From Elymus sibiricus (taxonomy: Eukaryota > Streptophyta > Magnoliopsida > Poales > Poaceae), in NCBI GenBank assembly GCA_039707655.1, contig CM077676.1, forward strand, positions 428,273,379-428,337,378: DNA of 64,000 nucleotides. The letters run 5' to 3'. The notes under the pieces are model-generated. The model had not been told where the DNA came from. It was given only the letters and a program-made list of their open reading frames with translations, and searched no databases. This document shows positions 44,629-55,270 of the stretch, piece after piece. Positions within the stretch are counted from its first letter, which is position 1; each line of letters opens with the position of its first letter. Position numbers and translations under genes: made by a program.

Positions 44629-46400
44629 ACTCTTAACACATACAAATTCTCGAGGGCATCCGGTGATCACCATGATGGCGCGCGTTGCCGCGTTCGTCCA
44701 TTTTGATAATAAAAATGATAGGAACATACATAAATATATAGAAACGAAAAACTTAAAAATTAAATTTGCATAAAATGAAAGAAATGTTTCGGCTCTGTAA
44801 AGTTTAATTGTTTTCTGTATGTATCAAACTGAGGCTGGTGTACCTGGTGATTTTCTAAATTACAAGGAAACTACTAATTACAGTATATGAGCTTGATAAT
44901 GTAAGAAATTTCGTAACTTTAGTTCTCGAAGATCTCCATCCAGCCAAGAGATTTGCCTGGAGTATATGACAAATTATACGCCTAAATAATCATGAACAAA
45001 TGTAGTTGCTGATAGCCAGAAATGCAATATTTCGCAATCAAATTCACAATCTTTAGTTTATAGGAGGATAAGCTCTGCCCAAATATTGGCTACCAGTACA
45101 AAAGTGTTCTTAGGGCATCACCAACGCCGACCCTCAAACCGCCCACATACGTTCGGACCGCGCGGTCCGGACGTGTTGTGTCATTCAACGCGGGTCTGTA
45201 TCGGTCCATCGGGCGGTCCGGACGTACTTTTTTTGGCAAACCGGAGACAAATTAGGGGGGGGGGGGGGTGGGCTTTGCGTCCATCCGGACATCACCACAC
45301 CCGCTTCTGACCACCCTGGCCCACCCAAAACCTTGCTCCTTCGCTCGCGCGCGTTCCCACCCGGCGCCAGCTGCCTGCATTCATGCCAATGTAGAGCGGC
45401 CGCGACCTCTCGCCGCCTCCGCCATTGAAGCGGCGCACCGGCCGAGGGCGCCACCCGCTACACACCCGGCTGAACACGCCTCCTCGCCGCATTCAAACGC
45501 CTCCATTAAACCCGTGTGGAAGCCGAGAAACCTACTCCGGCCACACGTCCGTTCACGAGCCGCACGTCATTAAACACAACGCCCAAGAAATGTGGTGGCA
45601 ATTCCGGAACATAACTTAAAATGTGGTGTTTTTTTTGCAATTCACTCTAAAATGTGGTGGTTTTTTGCAATTCACTCTTGGGGGAAGAGAGGACAGGTGG
45701 AGGAGGAAACTTACCAGGGCGACGAGGTGGGATGGACTGTGGCGCTCAAAGGCGGCAGGACGGAATCGTGGAGTACCGGAGATCGGGCGAGGAGCAGGGG
45801 TTCGGGCGGAATAGGAGATGGAAGAGGCGGCTCAGTAGGAGGGCTCATCGGCTTCGGCGAATGGGCGCCATGGATGATACGAGCAGAGGTGGAGGAGGAA
45901 GACGGGTGTCGGGAGCAGGAGGGTTGGGGGAAGTCCAGATGAATGACACGATTTGAGGTGGAATTTGAGTTTACATTACGTCCTTTGGGCGGAATCCTCG
46001 ATTCAATTCTGATCACCAAATCCAGGGTAGCTAAACACGTTGTTCTGGAATTGAAGAATGAATTCGATGAATTTCAACCTAAATGACGGATGCCAAACGA
46101 GCTGTAGTGAAGGCTCTGTCCAATTTTGTTCAAGACATTTATGGCCTAACTTGAGAGGAGAATCTGACCATTTGGATTTCATAGTAAACACATATGGAAA
46201 GTTCAGACAAATGCATTTTCTGTTCATACGATAATATGATACTGCTGCAATTCAGGAAACCGACACAAGGTTATGAAATTCCGAAGATTTCAAATGGTTT
46301 CATTCCCACTGGAATGTAGTATAAAACACATTAGCAATATACTATACACTAAATTGACGTTTGACAACGTGGAACCAACATACAATGAATTTGTTTCATC
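44629..46400. other. Intergenic with remnant of another Harbinger-like end
   Basis: At 45110-45127 TTA is followed by GGGCATCACCAACGC, a terminus type of grass Harbinger/MITE elements, then GCGGTCCGGACG repeats. The matching right end was not found. 45620-45690 has two copies of TTTGCAATTCACTCT. 45690-45950 is purine-rich with open frames but no motif. Confidence 0.45.
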
Positions 46401-46419
46401 TTCTTTCAGATTAATCATT

Positions 46420-47352
46420 TGGTAGTTTCGATTTATTCTTGGACAAATTTTCGTGTACCTCGGCCTAATACCTTGCGCATCTTAGCAGTAGGCTCGTCCA
46501 AACGATGCTCATCATTACTATCGGCACCAGCTTTGTTTGGTTCCGTAGTCTCGATATCATCTTTGCCGCCATGTTTAATGCTTGGTTTCTTCTTGCCACC
46601 AGATGTTTTCCTTGTTTTTTAGGGGGCACTTATGGCATCCTTGTTTTGCTGTCCCCTGGCAGCCCTGAATGTTGCTAGCCTCTTTCTTGGTTTCAAATTG
46701 TCATCATCTTCTCCTTCTACCCTTGCTTCCTTGGCATCACCATCCTCGCTCACTTGCCCTGGTCTAGACACTACCTTTTTGTTGGATAGATTTACGATGG
46801 TAGAAGGTGTGGTAGTGAAGTAGTGTTGCTCACCCTGCCACCAACAGTTATGAATTCAATTTTCTTTTCTGCAATAACCAGAGATTGGATAAATCTAATG
46901 AGGACCAAAGGATAACAAACTGGACCACATAATTACTGACATTCCGGTATCCTGCATGATTGTCGTAGTTCATCTTATGAAATGCAAAACTACGATGAGT
47001 TCCAGCGGTGACCAATTTTCTCAAATAATGGATGTGGCCTTGTTCAAGACTACCACTTTCTTTTCCTTTATAAACTCACCATCGACTTTACCAGGCTTCT
47101 TGCCCCAGCGGTTATGAAACAACCATTCCACAGGAAAGCGATCACAATCAGCATCAACACCAACAACATATTTCACAACCTAATAATTTCTTAGGTCAAG
47201 ACACAAGTATTATGCAAGGTAAATATAATAGTATAGTACAATTACTCAAAACAATTATAGAGTTAGAGTAACCTCTTGGATGCTTTGGTGTAGTGCTTCA
47301 CAACTCTCCTTTGTTAGGCTTGAAGCAATTTCCAATGGATAGGTTTTCGACT
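46420..47352 (-). pseudogene. Remnant of an unidentified minus-strand gene
   Basis: Coherent coding pieces with splice-like borders are read on the minus strand. 47350-47272 gives SKTYPLEIASSLTKESCEAL between AG and GT. About 47180-46940 gives VVKYVVGVDADCDRFPVEWL and HNRWGKKPG, then after a 1-bp shift GHIHYLRKLVTAGTHRSFAF and HKMNYDNHAGYRNV. About 46830-46430 gives HYFTTTPSTIVNLSNKKVV, an acidic/Lys-rich linker (RPGQVSEDGDAKEARVEGED), a TAA stop near 46621, and KTSGGKKKPSIKHGGKDD. I do not recognise the family. One frameshift, one stop and an imperfect exon junction mark it as a pseudogene. It could also be a captured fragment. Confidence 0.6.
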
Positions 47353-47716
47353 ACAAAGAATAACATGAACTCTGTTACGGCCAAACAGTACTGAGACAAC
47401 AAGTGCAGAAAATGCAGCAGTTCTATCTATTGAACAGTAGCAACTTTATCTCCTACGTGTGTTAGCCAAAACTATTAGGGATATGATCAGATTGCTTCAG
47501 GTCCATGGCATGGCTATTAATAAATTTTTGAATATTAGTTGGGGGTACGCAATGAAAAACAAAATGGCCCGTCGAGCAGGAAGAGCAGTTCTCCGGCATA
47601 AAAGCCGGTTGGGTGGCCCGCCGAGCCCGCCTGATATGAGCCAGGCAACTCGCTGCTCCACCTCTCTCGCCTAGCCCGACGGAGCAAGTTGCCGCTCCAA
47701 GGCGGCGCGTGGTTCA

Positions 47717-47761
47717 GCAACTCGCCACTCCAAGCCAGCTCGCGAAGGAGTGGCGAGTTGC
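47717..47761. repeat. Perfect 15-bp-arm hairpin
   Basis: GCAACTCGCCACTCC and its exact reverse complement are separated by 15 bases. It lies in GC-rich unique-looking DNA 150 bases left of CACTA element 3. Its role is unknown. Confidence 0.8.
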
Positions 47762-47939
47762 TCTAGGCAGGCACGCGGGGGAGCACGGCAGAACGGGCAT
47801 CGTGGCTGCCATGGACGAGGCCAGACGTCGTGCCATCTGCCGTCAACATTGGCGGAACCGAGCCCGGTCGGTGGAGAAAGAAGCTGGCTACGCGGAGATC
47901 GATGAGTCGGTCACTACTGGGAAAGGGCTTATAGGAGAT

Positions 47940-48290
47940 CACAAATTAGTGGCGGGCACGGCGGGGCACCCGCCACAGATATTTTTGAAAGCAAGCAGTG
48001 GCGGGTAGCAAATTCAGCTCGCCACAGGTGAACCATTCCAAATCTTATCCCGTGATGAAACACGACAGCGGCGGGCGGCTTACGGCACCCGCCACTGCTC
48101 TTTCTATCAGTTGTGGCGGGCAAGTCTATAGCCCCGCCACAGATAAAATTGCCGTAACTTTTGTCAGGGGGGGGGGGGGGGGGGCAGGAGGTCATTTTAG
48201 CAGTGGCGGCCTCCTGGTACAGACCACCACTGCTTCTTGCCACACGTGTGGCGGGCCCTATACCCCGCCCGCCACTCGTAATTCCACTAC
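47940..48290. repeat. Left subterminal repeats of element 3
   Basis: About ten copies of GTGGCGGGC or its complement at 15-50-base spacing, interrupted by a G-run (48168-48183). The matching right block is at 51395-51625. Confidence 0.8.
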
Positions 48291-48500
48291 GCTGGCGGTT
48301 CAATTTTCACACGAACAACCGTTCCCCCCCACTCGCCAAAACTGGCCATTTCTCCCCGCGCGCCGTCTCTTCCCCCCTCAAATCTCGCCCGAGTCGCCGC
48401 CGCGCCCCTCGGTGCCGTCGCTCCTCGCCGCCGCGCGTGCCCCTCGTCGACGCCCCTCGCCCTCGCTGCCGCGCCCCTCCTCGCACTGCCGCGGGCGGGC

Positions 48501-50569
48501 ATGGCCTCATCATCCAACACCGGAGGAGGCATCTCATCGCCGCCGCCACCGCCACCGTCGAGCTCCATCCCGATGGCTAGCCGTGCGGCCGTGTCCCCCT
48601 CCCCCGCCAACATCGAAGACCTCGGGCTGCATTCGAGCTCCAAGCGTTCCACCTCTCCGGTATGCATTTTCGGATTTGTGCCTAGTGTAAATATTAGTAG
48701 TTTAGAAATACATGCCAATGTTTTTTAGTGTTATTTTGTATGATGGCCAGATCTGTGTTTAGGGTAAATATATACTAGTAGTTTAGAAATATTTGGTAAG
48801 TTTATGCGTAGGAACCCTTCTAGTGTGGTCATGTCGAATTTTTCTTTCATTTTTTAACTAGGATCCATTGTAGTATCGTTGGCTTATGTTTGCAGGTATC
48901 GACATGAGTGCCAATGTTTTGGCGAAACGTCGATTCATTTCCGTTTCGCCGAATTTCTGGCACTCGTTATGTCCTCTTGTTAGCAAAGGTCATGTCGAAT
49001 TTTTCTTTCATTTTTTAACTAGGATCCATTGTATTATCGTTGGCTTATGTTTGCAGGTATCGACATGAGTGCCAATGTTTTGGCGAAACATCGATTCATT
49101 TCCGTTTCGCCGAATTTCTGGCACTCGTTATGTCCTCTTGTTAGCAAAGGTCATGTCGAATTTTTCTTTTATTTTTTAACTAGGATCCATTGTAGTATCG
49201 TTGGCTTATATTGGCAGGTATAGACATGAGTGCCAATGTTTTGGCGAAACGTCGATTCATTTCCGTTTCGCCGAATTTCTTGCACTCGTTATGTCATCTT
49301 TTTAGCAAAGGTCATGTCGAATTTTTATTTCATTTTTTATGCATCATGACTCATAATTGCATACTAAATTTTAGCAAACCCAACAAATGCATTCCGAAGA
49401 ACCATCTTCTATGGACCCCTTAGCTCAGCGTCGTAAAAAGGGCAGAAAGCGAAAGAAGAAATCAGCCAATGAACCTACCGCCAGTAAGGCACCAGGAGAA
49501 GATGTGGTGAATGTTTCTGTCAGTCGGTGCTTCATGCAAATGTTTAAGCCTGGTGAACCGATGTTGCCACAACACAAGTTGAGTGCATTAAGCGTTGAAA
49601 TTCAGCTTCTACACAAAGACGTAGTAGCTAGGTCAGGAAAGGGTGAGATGTATTACACCGCCAATGTTATAGAGGGCCTAGGATTTGTCGACGAGTACCC
49701 TGCTGATAAAATATATCTTGGATTTGAGAGTGTGGTCAACGACAATATTTTCTATGTGGACGTAATCAAGCCGTCTTTAATGAGGCTTTGATCGCTCTGG
49801 CATGCTACAAATCCATTACTCCAGAATGAGGAAGTTGGTTTCCTTGATCCGTATCTCATGCATGGGCCAATGTGGATTCTGATAAAGGCCAACGTCTTAT
49901 GACGGATTACCTCCACAAGACCATTCTTCGTGGTCCTCGGACCAAGCACAACTTTATCGTGCATTACTTCGAAACGTAAGTTCATTTCTTTTTGCTTGCA
50001 CTATACACCTGGGTACTTTGATGTCAATCTCATTAATGTTGCGTTGTTCAATTGTTTTGCGCAGCAATGAACACTGGATCGTCATCGCACAGATGCCCCG
50101 GGACGGCCGAGCTTATTTCTTTGATTCCAGGAGAGACCCTAAGAAGCCGTGGACCGATCTGAAGAAAGTTCTCAATGCTGCTCTTCTTATGTGTCATAAG
50201 TCCGACCGTAAGAACATGCCGCATTCGCAGTACAAATTTAACACTAGCTTTTGTTGCCGGCAACAACCGAAAGGCGAAACCATGCACATGTCTGGCTACT
50301 ATGCCATGGTCTTGATGGATGACTATGTGCGTGCAGGACCACTGTTAAGAAGTGATTCAATGTTGCAGAAATGGTCCGAAGAGAATGAGAAGGAAGTTAA
50401 GCTAGCTTACTTTTGGACAGAGCACGAGTGCCTTCAGAGAGTGCTCACGAATATCATCAATCGCCATGTAGTGAGGGATGAGGGGATGTTCTACTGCGGG
50501 GCAGAGAGTCAAGAAGAACGAGACATGAGAATGAAACATCAACATGGCGATATACATGCTCCTTTCTAG
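48501..50569 (+). pseudogene. Ulp1-like (C48) gene of element 3, decayed
   Basis: A first exon 48501-48659 (MASSSNTGGGISSPPPPPPS) ends at a GT in phase 0. The next clear exon starts 49375 after TTTTAG, with a basic stretch (RRKKGRKRKKK) and a globular part (IYLGFESVVNDNIFYVDVIK). After 49780 the frame breaks more than once. The last exon, 50065-50569, carries the protease core: His in NEHWIVIAQ and Asp in RAYFFDSRRD. The Cys position before GYYAM reads Ser (HMSGYYAM), so the nucleophile is lost; one base change from TGT would explain TCT. The domain resembles that in element 2 but is shorter and diverged. Protease activity is not expected. The protein class without transposase suggests a non-autonomous element. 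Confidence 0.75.
48834..49340. repeat. 161-bp tandem repeat, three copies, in the intron of the Ulp1-like gene
   Basis: GGATCCATTGTAG recurs at 48861, 49022 and 49183, giving a 161-base period. Each unit has a splice-acceptor-like stretch (TTTGCAGGTAT, or TTGGCAGGTAT in the third) followed by an ATG-containing open piece. Each also has a hairpin from GGCGAAACG and CGTTTCGCC (one arm altered in copy 2). Confidence 0.88.
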
Positions 50570-50729
50570 TCTACTAAACCGTGAAAAACATTAAACTATG
50601 TCATGACACAATGATTGTTATCTTGTGATCTCTACTTTATATGTACGAGTGTCATATGTTTATATATTAACCTTGTGATCTTTTCTATATGTATATATTT
50701 TGAATGTTATTGTCTGCTAAAAATAACAG

Positions 50730-51125
50730 ATGGGACCGCCAGAAGATTTGTGGGAGGGGGTCTCTGCGGCGGACATGGAGAAGCACTATCTATGGACACA
50801 GGAAAAGTATCGGGCAGAGCGCCTCAAGGAGGCGATGTTAGCTTGGGTCAAAAGTGTTCCAATGGCCTATTGTTCTTTCACAGCGATTGAGAAGATTGCA
50901 GAGAGGCGGTTCACTGACCTCGCAGTGTGCATCCTTGCGGAGGCGACCCCGGATGAGAGGCTGAGGATCTGGCCGGGTATGAGTCCAACCACCATACCCA
51001 TGCCCGCTGAGGTTGTGCAATGGGCTCTTCGAGAGGCCAAATCTCCAATTCCAGAGCAAGCGGCCCGTTGGTCCCCGTTCGTTCCATCAAGTACTAATTC
51101 ATGTAGTATGTGCGGCTTCTACTAA
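50730..51125 (+). CDS. Unidentified ORF at the 3' end of element 3
   Basis: 131 residues from an ATG that directly follows a splice-acceptor-like AACAG. Contains MEKHYLWTQEKYRAERLKEA and RFTDLAVCILAEATPDERLR. I do not recognise the family. It may be the last exon of the preceding gene, since it is in the same direction and 160 bases downstream, but the preceding frame has a stop at 50567-50569. No lesion is visible inside it. Confidence 0.4.
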   Translation: MGPPEDLWEGVSAADMEKHYLWTQEKYRAERLKEAMLAWVKSVPMAYCSFTAIEKIAERRFTDLAVCILAEATPDERLRIWPGMSPTTIPMPAEVVQWALREAKSPIPEQAARWSPFVPSSTNSCSMCGFY

Positions 51126-51394
51126 CGGTCCGCGAACATCTGCCAACACTCATTTCACTCAAAAAAACTCGTCAAACCATTAATTATGTGATGAGCGCGA
51201 CATATGTATGCTTATTAATTATTGTAATGCACTTGTTATATTTTATAACTACTACTTTTCATTAATCTGAAATCATTGTAATGTGGTGCGTGTATGTGGA
51301 TCAAGGTTCAAACCAGAATTTATGTATCAAATGCAATCTGATGATACGATCTAGGTGCAATATGCTGTAATTCAATCATGTCGGCATGCAACAA

Positions 51395-51625
51395 TAGCAG
51401 TGGCGAGCGGTAGAAAAGGACCGCCACAGCAGCGCGAAATTCCTATGGCGGGCAACACGGAGTGCTGTGGCGGGCACGACGTAGAGCCCGCCACTGCTCA
51501 TGGTCTAACAGTGGCGGGCGGACGCCTGCCACTCATGGTGTTCTAGCAGTGGCGGGAGGTCAGTGGCGGGCGGCCCTGAGAGCCTTGCCCGCCACTGCTG
51601 GACTTTTCCCACTCGCCACTGCTAG
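51395..51625. repeat. Right subterminal repeats of element 3
   Basis: Repeated AGTGGCGGGC and GCCCGCCACTGCT motifs up to the terminus, matching the left block in kind. Confidence 0.8.
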
Positions 51626-51645
51626 GCATTCCTGCAGTAGTGGGT

Positions 51646-53528
51646 GGTCAGCGCGTCCGCATCCGCCGCCAACATCGAGGAAAAATAGAACATGGAAGGC
51701 CGCCGCCGCTTGGGTCCCAGGTAGGCCACTGCCGGCGCGTCACCGGCGTGCACAGCCGGTGACTTGCCCGGTTCAACTTTTGGATAAATTGGATTACGAC
51801 TTGTGTTACGCCAGTTAAATTTTTGTTGCGTTTTAATGGTCAGCTTTTGGATTCGTTGTGCCAACATTTAGGCCTTAGTTGGATTGTAAGATTTTTGTAG
51901 GAATTTAGAGGATTTGAATCCTAAGGATGTTTTTCTCTTTGGACATCCTTTGGATCATAGGATTGTGGTTACAGAATGCCTATGGAATCCTTTCCTATGC
52001 TTCCTATTCCATAAGAATCTCAACGCAAGCTCAAACCTCATTTTAATTTTCTTTTGAGAAGTCAACAACTTCCACTCTATCTCTTTCTATCCTCTCTCAT
52101 CAAATCCTCTAAAAAAATCTATGTTTTTTTTCCCTGTTCACCATCCAAAGACATATATTGTAGAATTTGTATGTTTTGTATTCCTGTAGGATTTCATGCT
52201 ACATGACATCTCAATCATACGTTTTCTTAGTCATGTGTTTTCAAATTTCTACAATACAAAGTCGCTCTCAAAGGGCACACATATTCTTTGTCTGAAGAAA
52301 AATGACACGCAGCTAATTGTCTTAACCTACAGCTGTATATGGTTCGTCACCCGCCTTACTGCCAAATGCTAGACCCGAAATCAAGCGAACAACTCGAGGC
52401 AATGACGACAGGAGTCACAATCCATGCACTAGCATAGCTCAGCTATCCAATATTTCCACTTCTTAAGAAGCAGGCGACACTGTCAGTAGATATTTTTATC
52501 TAACATTAGCTATTAAAAACATATAGTTTGATATATTTGTTTGACAAAGGAGAACATGCGTACACAAATGCATGCATCACATGAGTTACTTTAGTATGCT
52601 CATACAAATGGCGGTATCCCATAGTTCAACAACAAGGTGTTACTAACGCATAGATCATCGTCAGGAGGACTATGTGTAAGCCGAGTAAATTTTTTTTGGT
52701 GCAAGTCACTTTATTTTTGGGCCGACAGATCTCCATCCAACAGTCAGGATCGTGTCCATCACTGTTCATCTTCTTCCTCCCACGCGCAGCCTAACCGCCG
52801 GCCTCCACCACCCGGGAGCGCCTCGCTGGCCTGCCCTCCCCTCGACACCCCCTCCCCCGCCCGGGCCATCTCTCTAAGCCCCCAATAATGCTAGGCCTAT
52901 AAAAATCAACAAATGTTTTACTTAACTTTCCAAACTATAATCCTCTCCACCTCTGATTTCAACTGAGATGGGCCCTTCATCCCCCTATTACCAATCAGAA
53001 TCCTCCACATCAATTTGTTTGTAAAAAATTTAAGCTGGATGTAGCATTACTCTCTAAGCACCCCCCCCCCCCCCCCCGCGTGCGCGCGCGCACACGCTGA
53101 ACAGCTCCGACGACCTCCCACACCTGTCAAGTTTCGGACTCGCTATCGCCGACTGCCACTCGTTCACGGCTCGGCCTCGCCATGGATCGGCACTCCTCAC
53201 GCCGTCCTTCCCTTGGGCCTCGCGCTTCGCAAAATCGACTTACACCAAACAAATTCAGCGACTTATGAATAGCTCATGCAAGATCATCAAGCAATTGGGC
53301 CAGACTAACATGCACACTCATTTTCTTGAATTTTTCATGCACACTCATTTAAAGAAGTATACAAGAACTTAATTCTTTTTTGCTTAATAAAAACAAGAAC
53401 TTAATTCCAAGTTCCATAAATTACAATAAATTTAATCACCAGCTTGATCCCAACTAATTAAGCACAGGTTTACATAACAAAATTAATATAACAAAGCTGG
53501 CATTGTCACACAATAGAATAGTACATGA
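51646..53528. other. Upstream-of-kinase-3'-end intergenic DNA with a possible MITE
   Basis: 51872-52260 has partial self-complementarity (TTTTTGTAGGAATTTAGAGG, GGATTTGAATCCTAAGGAT, TTCCTGTAGGATTTC) and may be a decayed MITE. 53063-53079 is a C-run next to a GCGCGCGCGCACAC stretch. 53400-53528 is probably the 3' untranslated part of the kinase gene. No other gene is supported. Confidence 0.4.
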
Positions 53529-54848
53529 TCATATCTTGACGCCATTTCCTCCAAACCTCCTGACGTAGGGGTCGTGCATGGTCTGCACCGGCACCACCGG
53601 CATCGCGCCGAACACCCCGAAGTTCATGCTGCTCTGGTCGTCCATCAGCGAGTACTCCTCCACCTCGTCGCTGCTGTAGTCCGCGGCCTCCTTCTCGTCG
53701 TCTTCCTCGTCCTCGTCTCCGTCGCCGGAGTACACGCTGTTCTCCGTCTCCATCAAGTGGTCCGCGTACTTGACGCTCTCCATCCTCACCGCAGGCCGGA
53801 CCTGGGCGTCGTTACCCCCCTTGGAGGCTGCCGCGGCCGCACCGTCAGGAGCCACAGTCTCGCCGCGCAGGATCTGCACGACGGCGCGCATGTCCGGACG
53901 CCGCTCGGGCTCCCCCTGCACGCAGAGCGCGGCGGCCTCGAGCATGCGCGCCAGCTCCGCCGCGTCGTAGACGCCCCGGAGGCGCGGGTCCACGAGGTCC
54001 CCGAGCCGGCCGCGCGCAATGAGCGGCTCCGCCCACTCGGTGATGGTGCGCTTGGCACCCGACGGCAGCCTCTCGATGGGCTTCCTCCCGGACACCAGCT
54101 CCACAAGCAGGATGCCGAAGCTGTACACGTCGCACGCCCCGGAGACCTTGCCCCACATGGCGTACTCCGGTGCGAGGTAGCCGAGGGTGCCCTTGACCCT
54201 GGTGGTCATGTGGGAGACGCCGTCGGGGACGAGCTTGGCGAACCCAAAATCAGCGACGAGCGGGGCGAAGTCAGAGTCAAGCAGCACGTTGCTGGCCTTG
54301 ATGTCGCGGTGGATGATGCTGGGTGACGCCTCGTGGTGGAGGTGCACGAGCGCCTCGGCGGCACCAACGGCCACGCCCACGCGGCGGCGCCAGTCGAGGG
54401 TGGCGTCGGAGGCAAACTGGCCGTGGAGGTGCGACAGGAGGCTGAGGTTGGGCATGTAGTCATACACGATCATGCGCTGGTCGGCGGCGGCGCCGGCGCA
54501 GTACCCGCGGAGGCCCAGCAGGTTGCGGTGGCGGACGCGGGCGAGCACCTCCACCTCGACGGCGAACTCCATCTCAGCCTTGGAGTTGTTGTTGTTGGGC
54601 TTGAGGCGCTTGACGGCGATCTGGACGCCGTCGGGGGTCTTGCCCCAGTAGACGCTGCCGAAGCCGCCCTCGCCGAGCTTGTTCTCCTCGCTGAACCCGC
54701 CCGTGGCGGCGTGGAGCTCCTTGTAACTGTAGATCCTCCACGTGCTGCCGCCGCCGCTGCCCGCCGTCGCCGCGGCCGACGACGCGCTCACGCAGCCGTG
54801 CCCCACCTTCTCGGCGCCGCCGCAGCAGGAGCTCGCCCCGGACCCCAT
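53529..54848 (-). CDS. Receptor-like cytoplasmic kinase, PTI1-like (At3g15890 group)
   Basis: Single open frame of 439 residues. The start MGSGASSCCGG has Gly2 and Cys8-Cys9, a fit for N-myristoylation and palmitoylation, so plasma-membrane attachment is likely. The kinase domain spans about 45-330: P-loop GEGGFGSV (59-66), Lys80 in AVKRLK, HRDIKASN (180-187) with the Arg of RD kinases, DFG (200-202), APE (226-228) and the conserved Arg in ERRPDM. The segments WRIYSYKELHAAT, YDYMPNLSLLSHLHGQ and KGTLGYLAPEYAM match the PTI1-like At3g15890 group, which are soluble kinases without an extracellular domain. A C-terminal tail (331-439) contains an acidic run (DGDEDEEDDEKEAADYSSDE). No lesion was seen. 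Partner receptors and pathway are not shown by the sequence. GC-rich third positions are usual for grass genes. Confidence 0.93.
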   Translation of the reverse strand: MGSGASSCCGGAEKVGHGCVSASSAAATAGSGGGSTWRIYSYKELHAATGGFSEENKLGEGGFGSVYWGKTPDGVQIAVKRLKPNNNNSKAEMEFAVEVEVLARVRHRNLLGLRGYCAGAAADQRMIVYDYMPNLSLLSHLHGQFASDATLDWRRRVGVAVGAAEALVHLHHEASPSIIHRDIKASNVLLDSDFAPLVADFGFAKLVPDGVSHMTTRVKGTLGYLAPEYAMWGKVSGACDVYSFGILLVELVSGRKPIERLPSGAKRTITEWAEPLIARGRLGDLVDPRLRGVYDAAELARMLEAAALCVQGEPERRPDMRAVVQILRGETVAPDGAAAAASKGGNDAQVRPAVRMESVKYADHLMETENSVYSGDGDEDEEDDEKEAADYSSDEVEEYSLMDDQSSMNFGVFGAMPVVPVQTMHDPYVRRFGGNGVKI

Positions 54849-55250
54849 GGACGCCTCGGGTATCTGCTCTGCCTCGGTGCAACTTTGTACAGCGGAAGAG
54901 GGACCGGTGAGCTGGTGGTGGGATTGGATGGGACGATGCGGCTTGGAGCGGGTGGAGGGACCTAACTGGTGTGAAGAAGGTACTTATGGTGATGTTGGCA
55001 GTTGGCATGCTTGCGCGGCGCGGCCGGCGGAGATGTTTATGCGGCGGCGTATGCTGTGGCCTGTGGAGCTGCTGGTTGACCTGGTACGAAGATGGTTTGG
55101 TGCCATGCGCCTCCATGTGGAAGGTTGGCATTGGGCGGCGACCTGCGCTGCGTCTGTGTGTCAGCGTGGAAGGGGAGCGGGCGCCAATTGCAGATCAGCA
55201 GGAGAGAAAGGGATCCGCACTGGCGCCAAAAACTTGAACCGGTCAAACGC
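54849..55250 (-). promoter_or_regulatory. Probable leader and promoter region of the kinase gene
   Basis: Pyrimidine-rich leader on the minus strand (CCACCCGCTCC, TCTTCCGCTG) precedes the ATG. No TATA box is convincing, so only the general region is given. It is bounded by the 117-bp tandem repeats from 55271 on. Confidence 0.35.
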
Positions 55251-55270
55251 AGTAAGATGGGCTGGCCCGG

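Larger units (their letters stand above)
47912..51642 (+). mobile_element. CACTA transposon, element 3, complete but without transposase
   Basis: Starts CACTACTGGGAAAGGGC at 47912 and ends GCATTCCTGCAGTAGTG at 51642. GGT is duplicated at 47909-47911 and 51643-51645. Length is 3,731 bp. Subterminal repeats are GTGGCGGGC / GCCCGCCAC, a different family from elements 1 and 2. No TNP2-like sequence is present. The interior carries a decayed Ulp1-like gene and a further open frame. Confidence 0.92.

Noticed and set aside
53574..54326. 250-residue plus-strand ORF opposite the kinase
   Set aside because: Shadow of a GC-rich coding sequence; histidine/arginine-rich without motifs.
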